A stretch of DNA of 64,000 bases from Cylicocyclus nassatus (Eukaryota > Nematoda > Chromadorea > Rhabditida > Strongylidae): the NCBI GenBank assembly GCA_958299035.1, contig CATQJL010000305.1, positions 76,414,792 to 76,478,791 of the forward strand, given 5' to 3'. Of the stretch, positions 24,165 to 36,590 are shown one piece after another; the stretch's first letter is position 1, and each line of letters opens with the position of its first letter. The notes beneath the pieces are model-generated. The model was not told where the DNA came from and searched no databases. It worked only from the letters and a program-made list of their open reading frames with translations. Made by a program: the position numbers and the translations under genes.

Positions 24165-24300
24165 CTTCTTCGGAAAGTTTCCGTTTTTGGGGAAGTTCCC
24201 GAGAACTTATTCGCAGAACTTCCCGAGGGCTTTACGGGAACTTTCGAGGTGACCTGCGAAAAGTTCCCCCACAGCCCTCGGAAATCCCGTAAATTGTCTG
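24165..24300. repeat. Palindromic CGGGAACTTCCCGAG patch
   Basis: Several overlapping short palindromes such as GTTCCCGAGAAC and CAGAACTTCCCGAGGGC. It is related to the patch at about 21560-21790. Confidence 0.5.
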
Positions 24301-24625
24301 CGTCCTCACAAACTCAGACTCGAATTCGCCGACGCTTCAAAAAATAGCCGATGATCCTTTGCTTATTTGTGTTTGACGTTATCGATTGCCGACATTCAAA
24401 GCTTCAGGTGTAAACTTGGCTAAATCACTTGAAAACTTAGCATTAGAATGACTAGAACGCAACCCACTCGTTCCCAACAAGCTATATACTAAGCGGTTTC
24501 AAAAGTTGTGTCCGATTTTCAGTTGGTTCGGTTCAACGCTGCTGTTTTCCGAGTGTTTCGCATCTATAGCGGTAATATAAACATCCATTCGCTTTTCTTG
24601 CTCTTTCGAAGCTTATTGAATCTTC

Positions 24626-24870
24626 AACCCACTGACGACGACGCCTAATTTTGCATGGCGGCTCTTTGAGACGAGTTTCATGGTTATTTGAAATGCAAGG
24701 TTGTTTTGAACAACTATAAACATTTTCTTGAACGACAGAGCCTACAGGTCCCAGGCGTGCAAAAAATTGGAAAAAATATATCAATATGTGGAAAAGACAC
24801 TAAACCTACAAAGAATATGACTTTACAAGAGGTGTGGGCCACCGATGGCCCACATCGCCGTCAGTGGGTT
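24626..24870. mobile_element. Small MITE-like inverted repeat, AACCCACTGACG ends
   Basis: The ends AACCCACTGACGACG and, from the right, AACCCACTGACGGCG are inverted over about 15-20 bp around a 245-bp body with no long frame. Confidence 0.5.
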
Positions 24871-25009
24871 AAGTAAGAAGTTTGAAGCCCCAAAACACAT
24901 GTTGTGGGATTCAGTCGTGTCCACGAAATTCATTCTGTGATGGAAATGTCTGTACTAGAAATGAACGCACCTTATCTAAATCTTCATGTTATACATAAAC
25001 CTAAATGCC

Positions 25010-25271
25010 TGTTTTTCTAAATGTGTTTCGTATGTTTCGAAAAGAAAACTCTATTTCTAAACCGATCCGGACCAAACCTTGCACACATACACTTCGGGGC
25101 GGGACAGTTGCCGTAGGCTACATTTCGTTATTGATCAATATCGTTTTATATTGATTCTTTGCGAACTTCGAGCTACAGGACTGGAATCGGTACAGGGGGG
25201 GGGGAGGAGGAAGCGTACTGATTACGAACATATTATTTACAGGGCCGGGGGGAGTCGGGCTTGCCAGTTAG
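25010..25271 (+). mobile_element. Helitron-like element, same family as 12279-12579
   Basis: The body contains the family phrases AACCGATCCGGACCAAAC, CACATACACTTCGGG and a GC-rich 3' hairpin, and ends ...CCAGTTAG before T. A G-run lies at 25194-25204. The 5' end is degraded. Confidence 0.6.
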
Positions 25272-25299
25272 TATTGGATAAGAGTGTAATGAGCTAGCA

Positions 25300-27340
25300 T
25301 ACCTATGGACAATTTTAATCTCGCATAGATTTTGACAGTCGCCAAACTCATCTCTGAAGATTAGAGATTTCCTCAGCTATTCTACAAGCAACAGCAATCT
25401 AAGCATAGCGATAAGAGACGTATTAAATAAAATATTACATATGTAAAGCAAGGGCAGCAGATGCCATTAACCAATTAGCTTTTTTTGTCAGCGAAACGTA
25501 GAAAATCTATCGTCAAAAAGTCGCCATATTTGCATGCGCGGAGGAGAGCCAAAACATGGGCTTTCCATTTGCTCACAAAACCTTTGAACCCAAACTCACA
25601 TGGATTTTTCCTGGGCATAACTTAACCGCTGAAATATAGGCTATTCAACGTTAGCAAGCAAATATGTCTGGTCAACCTTATCTGGGAGCACTACTTAGGT
25701 AGACGGTTTAAAAAGAAATTTGTGAAATTCATGGAAAATTTGCTTCTATTTTGTGTATTCTTTAATACATTGTAATGTCTTTCCTATAAATTCGCTCAAT
25801 CCAGCAGAATTTAATTGTTCAATTTTTTTTGAATTCATGACGTTTTAAGTCAGAAAATCTGCAAAACAGAACCTTTGAAACAACCTAGTATGATCGACCT
25901 CGCCTTGAAACGCTGGCTTCAAAGATATGTTCATCTGCCATTGCGACTATCTGAAAGAAGTTATGAGCGTTCAAATAGGCGATTTTTCAAGTATTCTGTG
26001 GCGCCAGTTCCACGAAAACGGTTCAAAAAGCTTAATTAGGTCTTTAGTAGACGTGATTCTTCCTTGCAGATAAAAGGGCTGTCTTTCAGCAAATTATACT
26101 GGTTAGGAGTCGAATAATCAGTTATAAAAACGCTCGTAAGTGCCCCCAGATAGTCGCAGGGCAGATATTAAACATATCTTTGAAATCAGCGCTTCAAGGC
26201 GGATGATATATAGTCTCTTCGGAACGATTGAGTAAGTTCTGACCATTTACTATTTAGCTGCATTAACTAGACCTTCATTTTCGCACTGTCACTTAATCTC
26301 ATCCCAATTCATTGAGATAGTAAAACTTTAATGACTGCTTGGTGATCATTTTCTCTGAACTTTGCCACGCTTTTAGAGCTCCTAAACATGCAATATTCTG
26401 CTTTCAATGTCCTTGAATACAAAGATAGGTAAAAACCGTGTTCCTGACATAAAATTTGTGTCCGGTGCCGTTTGCTGTGGCCTGTCGGGAGAAACTTTCG
26501 ACTTGACTCACAGAAATTGCGAGCAATGCAAACAGTTTTAAGGGTTTTACAAGCGCGGAATTATTGTGACGGGATCGCCGTGACTGGATGTGAGGAATGC
26601 GTAAAGAGATTGTGACTACAGTTTCCCCACATCTCTCTCACATTCAGTCATAGTCCCGTCACAGTGGCTATAATAACAAAGCGACAAATATCGTAAGCAA
26701 AGTACAACTAGAGAAAAGAAGTAAACAATATGAGCACGGGGTCCGGGAGCTATTCCGCGACGATTACGGCCGATACACGTGTACCCGCAATCGCCTCCGG
26801 GCTTCTGCTTTGCTGGCTCGTTGCCAGCTGGCGGCCATAGCTTTGAAGCCTCAATATATGCCTAGTTTGTCATCGTTTTATTGAAAAATTTAAATTTTTG
26901 TGCAATGTACTTCAGCCGCGCAATGTGCTCTTGTCCTTTTTGAGAGAGCAATTGAGCCGGATGCCTTTGGATTGGAAGATATTTTGGATTGGATAGTTGG
27001 ATAGTTGATTCGATCCGAGCTACTGTGAAGCTGAATGGTACGGAATTAAGTTGATATTGAAGTTGAAAGCTAGGGAGCTGGCTGACACGCCGTCGTCTAA
27101 GCCTTAGGTGCTAAAATTGTTGACATCTTCGGGAACCACTTGACATAAAAACAGGGTCAGAAGAAAAAGTCAATTTTGAGATTTTGTGCTTTCTCGGGCC
27201 TATTCGCTATGCTGAGCTATCTTTTCGGATCAAGTCACACGTTTGCACTTGGCCAGTGACGATTTGAGGGCGGTAGCAGAATTGAGAAGATTGCTCCGGG
27301 ACCTGGGAGAGTGACCCACAGTGAGGAAGACCCCGCCCAC
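25300..27340. other. Intergenic with inverted repeats
   Basis: No exon chain is recognised. A diverged relative of the foldback at 18946-19368 occupies 25890-26222 (shared TTGAAACGCTG and ATGAGCGTT blocks in inverted arms). A shorter inverted repeat built on GTGACGGGAT / TCCCGTCACA lies at 26573-26664. Confidence 0.55.
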
Positions 27341-27346
27341 CTACTA

Positions 27347-27852
27347 TTAGGTTGTCCCATAAGTCTTTTCATATTCGGACCTTCAATTTGATATTTCTCA
27401 AGAACTAGAGCACATAGAAGGCTGCAAAGTTGTGGCAGTAATTCTGAGTTAATACGCTGTATAAGCACCTATTTGCGGGGAACACAGAACTGATAAAGGC
27501 AAAGTTTGAAAATTAAGCGCATTATTTTTTTCTCGGTTTCTAGCCGTCAGAAAAATGCAGCAAGGGCATGTATAAATATCCGATGAGGAGAGTATATGCA
27601 TGAGAAAGCAGGAAATTTGCAGAGTCGTTTTGAACTGAGATATGATGATTTTCGTTTTTTGGGAAAATTGAAAATTTTTCTATTTTGGCTCCGAACTCGT
27701 TGCATAATGAACTTGTTGCGAACTTTTGAACGCCATCTTGTAGAGCTTGCTTTGATCTTTCGAACGGTATCCTGCATTATATTAGGAGTTCAAGAAGAAC
27801 TGATTTATGTCGCTAAAAAGTCAGGTACGAAAAAACTTATGGGACAACCTAA
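27347..27852. mobile_element. Mariner-type MITE, TTAGGTTGTCCC ends
   Basis: The 506-bp element is flanked by TA. The inverted ends both start TTAGGTTGTCCCATAAGT and continue inward with mismatches. No transposase is visible. Confidence 0.85.
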
Positions 27853-27859
27853 TAGTTTC

Positions 27860-29200
27860 CTCCTGCATTAGACCCCTTTTTCGGCGTTCTCGCACTCTCC
27901 AATGCGTATTTTCGTATTCAGCTTAGCGAATAGGTTCGGGTAAGCACAAATTCTCAAAATCGACTTTTTACTCGGACACTGCCTTTGAGATCAATTTATA
28001 GTCGTGCATCGGTAGCAAGGGGAGGGGAGCGCGCGGCAATGCGAGTGCCGTATACGATCTGAATCTTGGCATGCGGTCAATAATACGAGATCTATGACTG
28101 CTGAATAGGTTAAAAATTGAAGGTGAAGGAAAGGATGCAAAAGTTGTAGCTTCATTCATTGCATGAACAACTCTGAATCACTGTATTCTGTTCTTTGTTT
28201 TCAGGTACTTTTCAATCTTATACAGGTAATAAGAGCATTTGGAAAAGTATCAGTTGCTATGCAGTTACAATAACGAAATTCTTGAAATTTATGCGTGGAA
28301 AACGATGGCATAATAAGGATTGACAATGACATAATTCATACGATACGGTGTATAACACAATCACCTGTAGGCCATTCCTCGACAGATTTGGTAGCCGGAG
28401 GCGATGTATTGTAGAAGCCTTTATCAGGCTATTGCCTGTTTACGATAAATAAACGACATGTATAGATAGAAATTTACTCCTTACCCCTTTTACTTGCGAG
28501 AGCATTTGCGTTGTTTTCTATGGCGCTTTTGAAGAATGTTGCACTACAAGACTGTAATCTTATTGTGACTTTGCACAATTAGTAGCTCGAAAGTTTCCAA
28601 AGAATCTCCAAAGTCCCTTAAAGGAACGTCCAAGAGTGAGTTGGCCACCAATGATGGAATATAATCGCTAGTTTAGATAACGAAATCCTGTTTGAGAACT
28701 TATGTTCAGCTTACAATGGTGTTATGGGACAAATTGAAAACAACCTACAAAGGAAACCTTTCAATCAAAGTGGTCTTTTTAAATGAGTCCTACATCATTT
28801 TGGGAAGCATTAAATGCTGATTCCAGTTCTGCTTATTACCTGCCAAGCGCCCCTGGACGCCGAGTTATGGGTGATTGGAGGGAAAAATAAGGCCTACAGG
28901 TAAACAATGGTTACAATTTCTTCTGCGCTCAACTAGATCGGTGTTGAGTACGATATTGTACAGAAGGTACCCATTGATAGTGCTCTGATAGTTAGCACTT
29001 GACCATTGTCAATTCTGGACAATTTCTTTTCAATTACGCATTCAATTTTTTTGATCAAAAGAAAACATAACTTGGCCCCAGAAGCGCTTGGCAGATAGGG
29101 AAGACAGGTTCGACTGTAAAAGGCTTTCCTTATTAGTCAAAGGCTCCTAATCACATTTGATGATCTCAAACGTGTAGGGTTGCAGTCTTCGAGTAACTCT
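27860..29200. other. Intergenic, nothing recognised
   Basis: No long frame, repeat family or RNA gene was recognised. The right edge abuts the stop codon of the third receptor. Confidence 0.5.
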
Positions 29201-29201
29201 A

Positions 29202-32200
29202 CTAAGTGATAGTTTGCTTGCTCCTTTCGCGCTCATGAAATATAGGTACGTGTAATGTTCTTCCATAACATGGTACCATATGTAGCACTTCACGACGTAT
29301 TTCCTTGGAGAACATTATGTAGTAAATCTAAAAAGATCTTTGATGCCTTTGAAATGAGCCATGATAGACAGTTTCACTTTCCTTCAAATTGAATTCGATT
29401 GATTCGAGTCATCATTGAAGACTAAAAGCTTAGGGGCACCTAACTATCGTAGAGAAAGATCAAGGTCAAAAGTTGCGTTGCTTCTATGTTTAGCTTCGAA
29501 CGACGTCGCCGAAACTTAGGCCTAACAAAGACAAAATTTTGTCTCAGTAGCAAAAATACTTCCCAAGTTGATGCGAAATGTTTTGATTAGCAGAAAACGT
29601 ATAACTGTTATGAAAAAAACCCAACTATGTGACGCGTTTCCGATAGTTGCATGAGTTATTCAATCTTGATACTCTAGAAAAAATTCAAAAGAGCAATTTT
29701 GAAAGTCAAAAACTCATGAAAATGTATTTCAGAACAAATTCGTAAATATTTTAGTACGATTTATAGCAGCAAAAACCATGAAACTTAGGAAATGGTGACC
29801 TCACACAGATAGTAAGCTAATGCACTTTATATGGCAATTTTTGAAGACTCACATAGCACTAAACTGGAGTTTTAAGTTGGTGACAGCCACAGAAACGCGC
29901 CTCTTGACCGTCTCCCAGGTCAACACAGTTGTGTCAAATTTCATCATATTTAATAACCCACAAAAATTTACCGGTGTGAGACCAACGGAGATAGGTCTAC
30001 TAATGAAATTCAAGTTCGCATTGAATTTCGCATCACCGAGATGAAGATATCGATGCCCAATCCAGAACGTGCCGTAAAGATGGATAAGCTCGCTGAGAAA
30101 TGTCAGCAATGATTGTATGAGGAAACGCCTCTCACTTTTAACCATGTTTGCAGCGTGTGAGCCAGATTTCTAGAACACACACATCCTTTCCTTGGACAGG
30201 TCTGCGAAGAGGTAGAAGTTAAAGTAGATTTTATGCACTTACCGTCTTCAATAGAATGATAGTGATCAAATATAAAAGGAAAGTTGTAGATAACTCAGTA
30301 ATCAATAATGGTATGCGAATGATACTGAATGGAAATAAGAGTCGATCTTCATACTTGCCATTCTCATCTAGCCATATTTTTGTGACTAACCCTAGTTGGT
30401 GAAATGCGCACATTGAGAATGACCATATGACGGAGATAATTATGCCAACAACGGCAACTGTGCTGGCTTGCTAAATTTCTATTTTGCAGTCAATTCGAAG
30501 CCCAAGTAAGTTCGCACTACTGACAGAATTTTAGATTTTTGTGCTTGAACGTCCCTCTTGCATGAGATTCATGCAAAAAGTGTACAAACTCTTTTACCTT
30601 AGGTCCAAACAAGAGTGTCACTAGCCGCACCGCCGCCAAAGTTAGGTTCACGGCCACGGTGAGTTCCAGGCCAAAAGTGCCAACAGTCTGGATGGCTAGA
30701 TGTTGAACGGGAGTATGAAGAATGCATTGCTGGAGATCCGGCTCTGAAATTGAAGCACTGACGAATTGATATTACTAGATTTTTTGTCAATAGGCTAGAA
30801 GCACATGGGTGCATTATATACAGATTTGGAAAAACTTACACTTTGCATGATCTGGTAGTGTCAAAGATAGACGTTACTCTCAAAATTTTCCTCAGAGACT
30901 AATTTCAAAAAGCTGAAACCTGTAGAAGATTTGCAAAACAACACGATAAATGGCATATTGTTCCCTTCACTTTATTGGACTACTTTATTTTGTTAGCGTG
31001 ATAAAATCTCGAAGGGCTAATTAGAGACTACTATTTCATTTCAGTAGAGGGATCATGAGAGAACTCAATCATACGATAGCGTCATTTTTTACGAATTTCC
31101 TCGCTCATAGCCATTCACAGTCAAGCGACCGTTTGAAAGCATTAAAAAACGCAGCTCCACACAACACAATTAGAGTTTGTATTAGTTGTCCTCTCGAGTA
31201 AAGCCTATCGGCGACATATAGCTCATTGGGTCAAAAGTATGACATCAAAAGTATGTCAAAAGTATGGGCTGAGAGGCTGTTTATTTTGTATGCGTGTATA
31301 AGCCTGATTCTGCCAGTAGTGTACGCTTGTAATAGTTTATCGTTGAAGTTCTTTTCTAGATAAGCAATCTTTTCCTAGCTGTGGTCTTGGCCATGAGTGC
31401 ACATGTGATGATCTGAAAACTCCTAATATTTGCGAAATGCGTTTGTAGTGTTTTCAGATGGCAGATATAGCAGCATCAGTGAAGGATGGTAATAAGCTAA
31501 GTGCCTGGAGTAGTCTCCACCTCGACGGAAGAGAAAGAACATCTTGTGCATATCTGTTGAATAGTTGAACGAAGCTTTACGATTAAAACTGTTGTGAACA
31601 AGAATTTCTGGTATGCAAAATTGAGAAATTGGGAAATTTTAAACTGCAGAAAAAGAAGAAGAGGTTGCTGTACGACTAAAAATTGCGTCTAACAAAAAAG
31701 CATGATTAAAGTGACCCTTCAAGATGTGATATATACCATCTTGAGGTGCATGAAATGATACCAAACTTGTCTTCTATGACAGCGGAACATTTTGCACGAG
31801 GAGCTGTGAGCGTTTATTAGAGCAAAAATTGAGTATGCATGTAGGATGAAAATATTCGTAGCCTTTTTATCAAAGCTCAAAAAACACTAATATTTATCAG
31901 AGCACTTTACGCAATCAGTTCAACAGAAACTTTATCCACACCTTGGATAATGAGTATCGTCGATTCGTTGACTGTACGGACTGAACATAACCGCAGAGCA
32001 CGCGCCGCGAGGTAAAACGCTTGCTCCAATACAAACTCGCCATTGTTAAAATCGTGCTCTTGCAACATTTTAACCGCGCCGCGCGTGGTCCGCAGCGGTT
32101 GAGCAGTCCGTACGGCCAACGAATCGACGATACCATAATAAGCCGCGTTTGCTAAGCAAGTGGTGAAAAGCGACTTGATCACGCCACGAATAGCGTGATA

Positions 32201-32934
32201 GCGGACGCGCTGGGTACTGTAGCAAATGGTGCAGCGACTGCGAAATCTGTTCTGTATAGATTAGGCCGGGCCAAAAAAATTCAACTTATTGATGCAAAAT
32301 TCGACCTTACCATCAGACCATTTGGACAAGGATATCATAAGGGTATATGGTGCGCTTGACATTCTATCGTTTGAAGGCCTTATATGCTCCAATTAACAGG
32401 ACTGTCAACTACTTTATTTTTGAGCATTTAAAGTCGCTACTCTCTATTCTTAAGATTTTGTACGATTTTGCATCTCTTACATCCTTTGGTTATACACTCA
32501 AATAGGTTGCTATGATCATTTTAGTTCAAACGACATCTAAATGAACTCGTTGTATCACTCATATAAAAAATAATATTTCTGCTACCTCTTACGGATACTA
32601 TCAGCATCACAGCTTCGCCGACAAATAATGCTATGACGCAGGTGTAGAAAGAATTTTTCACACTCGGGGAGCGATTAGTAAGCAATAATGTTATAGCATA
32701 GATGTTGATAAATAAGAGTATTAGTACGATAATGGAGAGAATGTCGCCAAGCCAACGTGGCTGAGCCCATCGTACACACTTGTCCTCGACAAAAGCTACT
32801 TTAATCTAAAGTGGCATTTGGGGAATACTATCTTTTTTTAAAAAAATGAATCCAGTGTCAAAAGTAGTCACCACGTCACTGACTAATCCTGCGTAGACAA
32901 CAATTGAAGGTTGTGCCATTTTCTCGTCCATCAT
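29202..32934 (-). CDS. Nematode seven-transmembrane receptor (chemoreceptor-like), copy 3, intact
   Basis: Six exons on the minus strand: 32931-32872 (an extra in-frame ATG is at 32934), 32805-32586, 30743-30598, 30470-30243, 30169-29972 and 29327-29202. Exon lengths 60, 220, 146, 228 and 198 nt and all intron phases match copy 1; only the last exon differs (126 versus 120 nt). The product is about 325 residues. All introns have GT donors, including the one that is GC in copies 1 and 2. The sequence is clearly more diverged than the copy 1/copy 2 pair, so this is an older paralogue. TM7 exits through TP-IYYIMFSKEIRREVL. The N-terminal VEDKC and the TM3 Cys are kept. Intron 2 (30744-32585) holds a GC-rich inverted repeat. 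The same chemosensory role is inferred, by family only. Confidence 0.85.
31954..32133. repeat. GC-rich inverted repeat in receptor intron 2
   Basis: Arms of about 65 bp start GTATCGTCGATTCGTTG at both ends and share GTACGGACTG. Weaker pairing continues outside the arms, so the true element may be larger. G+C is well above the surrounding intron. No coding function is proposed, although a minus-strand frame of 91 codons crosses it. Confidence 0.65.
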
Positions 32935-33398
32935 AATTCCTTGAAAACGTATTCTAAAGTCTATCCTAGTAATCAGTAAATAAGCAAACGGTCGTTAGAG
33001 AAAAAAGTGACATGTATGAGAAATATAAATGGTTGTTTGGTAATGTATCACTTATCATACTGCACAGGCGAATCAAATAATGACTCAGCATTTACGGAAG
33101 CTTGTTTAGTGCTGGAATCATTTCACAGACAGATTTTAAACACTGAAAGGTGTGACAACTGCCGGAAATGAGGAAATGAGGAGTCATTGTTTACGCGGTC
33201 TGCCTCCAGCAGTACAAAACACTTTGTGGTAAGTTCCACAGTATACAATCATTCCTAGTTTGCGGATTCCAAAAAAATTGAAAAGGAAGTTCTTGTTCAA
33301 CAATCAAGACATTTATTTGGTTTCTACAATCATTTGGAAATGACTGGGGAAGTGTATATACAGATAAAATTTGTCTACTTTCATCTCTATACGCATCC

Positions 33399-33950
33399 CT
33401 AAGGACTCAGTTTGAGCATAGTTACTTGTTGTTCTGCATGCTCAGCTGCTATAGAGAAGACATGTGAAAAGCAAACCATCAGTAGCTTGGGGATTTGCCC
33501 TCTCCCGTCGTGATTCGACTTCCTTACGCACTTCTGCAGATCTACGGTGTGCAGACTGGAAGTTTGAGCTGCAGCCGTTGTATGCCAACGGGTCAGATTT
33601 TGCACAATTAACATGTGCTCAAGACTAGTTATGAACGCTTGAATAAGTAATGGAACTCTAGTCAAAAATTGTAGGGCGATTCGCACGACCGTGATGATTT
33701 CCACAAAGGTTTGCGGCGTGCGTGACGTGTTAAGACAAGTCAAAATCAGGGTGGCGCTTGAGACCGCCCGTGCGAAAAAACCGTCTCCCGGAGTGAAGCC
33801 ATTATACCCCATGCTTATATTGAGTTCTAAGGAGTTGTCTATTGTTACCAAATGCATTTCCTTCACGTTTATGACACGATCGTTCCTGCGGTGGCCTATT
33901 CTACGTGCAGTATACGCAGAATAGGCCTCCCAGGGGGAAATTCTAAACAA
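33399..33950 (-). CDS. Unassigned 183-residue open frame
   Basis: This is the longest uninterrupted ATG frame in the window. It encodes a mixed sequence with one moderately hydrophobic stretch (residues about 82-112) and no domain I recognise. It has no visible introns and lies upstream of the third receptor on the same strand. A frame of this length can arise by chance in 64 kb of six-frame sequence. A perfect 10-bp hairpin (GGCCTATTCT) falls in its first codons. I list it only as a candidate. Confidence 0.2.
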   Translation of the reverse strand: MFRISPWEAYSAYTARRIGHRRNDRVINVKEMHLVTIDNSLELNISMGYNGFTPGDGFFARAVSSATLILTCLNTSRTPQTFVEIITVVRIALQFLTRVPLLIQAFITSLEHMLIVQNLTRWHTTAAAQTSSLHTVDLQKCVRKSNHDGRGQIPKLLMVCFSHVFSIAAEHAEQQVTMLKLSP

Positions 33951-34013
33951 AGTTTCTGCTGAAAATCTCGGATTACGGATCCGACGTTTTTGCTGAGATC
34001 AAACTTTTAAAAA

Positions 34014-34891
34014 TTAGGTTGTCCCGAAAGTTTTGTCCGTTTTTTCAAATTACTATAAACCCACGCACAATAAAGACTTGAACGAGTTTCAAAATGCATT
34101 CGATGCAGCTTTTCCTTCTCTTTCTTAAGGACACATCTTAGAAATGAAATACTGTATGCTTTTTTTGATAATTGCCAAAATTCTCCACCCGTCATTTACA
34201 TCTGCTCAAAGTTAGGCTAATTTTTTAAAATTTTATACTAAAGTTTCGAAAAGGGTTAAGTATGCATTAAATAGAGCAATTCTCGGACTACAAGGCTATA
34301 ACTTCAGATTCTCCCAATCTGCTGTTTTTAGCTTCAAACAATTATTTCTTCGGAGATTTCGATGGCAAAGTCATGACACATGCAACTTAGCAAATACATG
34401 AAAGCTTTTGAAGTTTCTACGAATTGAAACATGATTCTCTTCGAACACTATTTATGCAATATAACCAAGTTTATTTTGATTTGAAAAAGCAGCTTTTTAG
34501 AATTTTCGCCACTTTTACGTAGTAAACGTAATCGAGAAGCTGCGGTTTTTATCAAATAAATAATTGTAACGGACTTAAACGTGGCCTATGTAATCTAAAA
34601 TGAATACAATGTAGCCAAAGGTTTGCTCTACATAATAGTTACCAGCGCTCTTTAAAAACGTCAGGATAAAAAATTTAAAATTCAGGAAATATTTGGCGTT
34701 ATTGCTGGGCTGCTCAAAAAGCCATGGCGATAACGTTGCCAAGACAGGGTAAATCAAAAAGCAAATATAGCGGCGTAAGGAAGAGGACAAAAATTTATAT
34801 CAAATGGTACCTAAGTCGTCCATGGATAGTTGTTTTGTGAGTTTTCGCGAGTGATGAAAAAAAAACGGACAAAACTTTTGGGATAACCTAA
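34014..34891. mobile_element. Mariner-type MITE, TTAGGTTGTCCC ends
   Basis: The 878-bp element has inverted ends TTAGGTTGTCCCGAAAGTTT (left) and TTAGGTTATCCCAAAAGTTT (right, read inward). TA follows the right end; the left flank is AA. The interior is A+T rich without a transposase. Confidence 0.75.
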
Positions 34892-34976
34892 TATTTGCCG
34901 AAAGTTCTTCGCATCTCCAAGCAGTTGAAAGGTAGTGCTCCAAAATCAAGAAGTTATTAAGAAATTATATCTATTA

Positions 34977-35480
34977 CCAGCTTGCTTACCCGGCTCCGCT
35001 CGGGCCTGTCAAAACACTGTAATAAAGGTTCCATCCCTATCCCTGCACAGCCTTTCCCTGTGCCCACTTCTACACTTCATTTCCCGTTCCCTGTGTTGTT
35101 TTCGAAATCAGCATGCCCACTTACCCCCCTGTGCCAACTCCCAGCCCCGTAGCTCAAACTTTGCAAAAATCGATAAAATCAATAAAAGTAGCATATGATT
35201 CCAAAAACTATTATGTATTCGGAATCGCCATGCCCACTTACCCCCTTGCCAACTCCCAGCCCCGTACGTGAACTCTGCAAACAAAATCGATAAAAATCGA
35301 TAAAATCGATATCAATCGACGACGAAAAGTGGCCTATGACACCCGTCGGGGCCTGAAGTGTATGTGTGCCAAGTTTGTTCCGGATCGGTTCAGAAATGGA
35401 ATTTTCTATTCGGAGCATACGTACATACAGACATACATACATACATACAAACAGACATTCAGCTTTATATATATTATAAA
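34977..35480 (-). mobile_element. Helitron-like element with internal duplication
   Basis: The minus strand ends in a GCGGAGCCGGG hairpin and CTGG followed by T. The body holds the family phrase around CTTCGGG and AACCGATCC. A block containing CAACTCCCAGCCCCGTA occurs twice (about 35125-35160 and 35240-35270), so it is larger than the copy at 12279. The 5' end is lost in an AT-rich tract. Confidence 0.65.
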
Positions 35481-35495
35481 TATAATAATATAATG

Positions 35496-36173
35496 CAGGG
35501 TGTCCCAAAAAAATGTTTCGAACGTTTGATCGTTAATATCCCTCTTCCCAAGAAGTCTTTTGCCTTGCTTCAGGTATCTTTTGTAGAGCTGGCTTCAACT
35601 TAGATTTGCATTATAAAACGAATCACCCATCTCTCTTCATTACTGTAGGATTACGGTAGAAACTTCAAAGAGGGTTTTGAGCCATGAAAGGCCATATTTT
35701 GCCTCAAAAAAGAAACAAAACAGCCTGAAAACTTTCACACTAGGCTAATTAGAGTTGCTGATTACAACTGTAAAGTTCGCAACTTGTTATGATGCTTCAT
35801 TGAAGAGTTATGCCAGGTAAGAGGTAGCGGCATTTTTTCAATGTTTTTAAAAAGTGCGATTAAACCGTTTAGAAAGCTTCGTAATCTTGTGAATAGTTCA
35901 GCATTGAACTCAGCGTCCATAAAAACTCTATTACACATGTTTTCACATTATTTTGAAAATTTTTGAAAAGGCAGCTTTTTCCATATTGACACCATATGTT
36001 TCAAGTTTCTACCGTAATCCTACAGTAATGAAGAGAGATGGGTGATTCGTTCTATAATGCAAATCTAAGTTGAAGCCAGCTCTACAAAACGGTACCTGAA
36101 GCAAGGCAAAAGACATCTTGGGAAGAGAGATATTAACGATCAAACGTTCGAAACATTTTTTTGGGACACCCTG
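35496..36173. mobile_element. Long-TIR MITE, CAGGGTGTCCCAAAAAA family, copy 2
   Basis: The 678-bp element is almost the same length as the copy at 22618-23294. The ends start CAGGGTGTCCCAAAAAAATG in both orientations, and the arms are about 200 bp. It lies just beyond the decayed 5' end of the Helitron-like element. Confidence 0.85.
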
Positions 36174-36477
36174 TATAATTGTTAAATAATTTTAATATTA
36201 ATATTATTAAGAAACCATATCTCCGATCCAAAATCTCCTTGCTTTTTACATGAAGTTATATGACTGTATTGTTTTGATTGTGGACTTGTTCTCTATTGTT
36301 TTTTTTCAAATTTTTTGTTGAAGAGAGCATGATTTGGCTTTCAACACATGAAAAAGTGCCAAGTTGGGCCGTTTCAATTGAGATGGTGTGGATAATCTAT
36401 TTGCACGCGCGGTTTCCAGCCCATATCGATGATTTATCCTGACACGCCACAAGCGGCAAATCATTCCTATCCCTATG

Positions 36478-36590
36478 GTTGCGTTCATACTGATTTCCCC
36501 AAGTTCGGGAACAGTTTCACACAGCGCTTAGTTCGAGCAATGTGTTGGAACTGTTCCCGAACTCTCAGATCAGTATGAAAGCAACATATG
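36478..36590. mobile_element. Small foldback, TTGCGTTCATACTGA ends
   Basis: Arms GTTGCGTTCATACTGA and, from the right, GTTGCTTTCATACTGA enclose an inner pair around GTTCGGGAACAGT. The same inner and outer words occur in the foldback at 48698-48796. The target duplication is not clear here. Confidence 0.65.
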
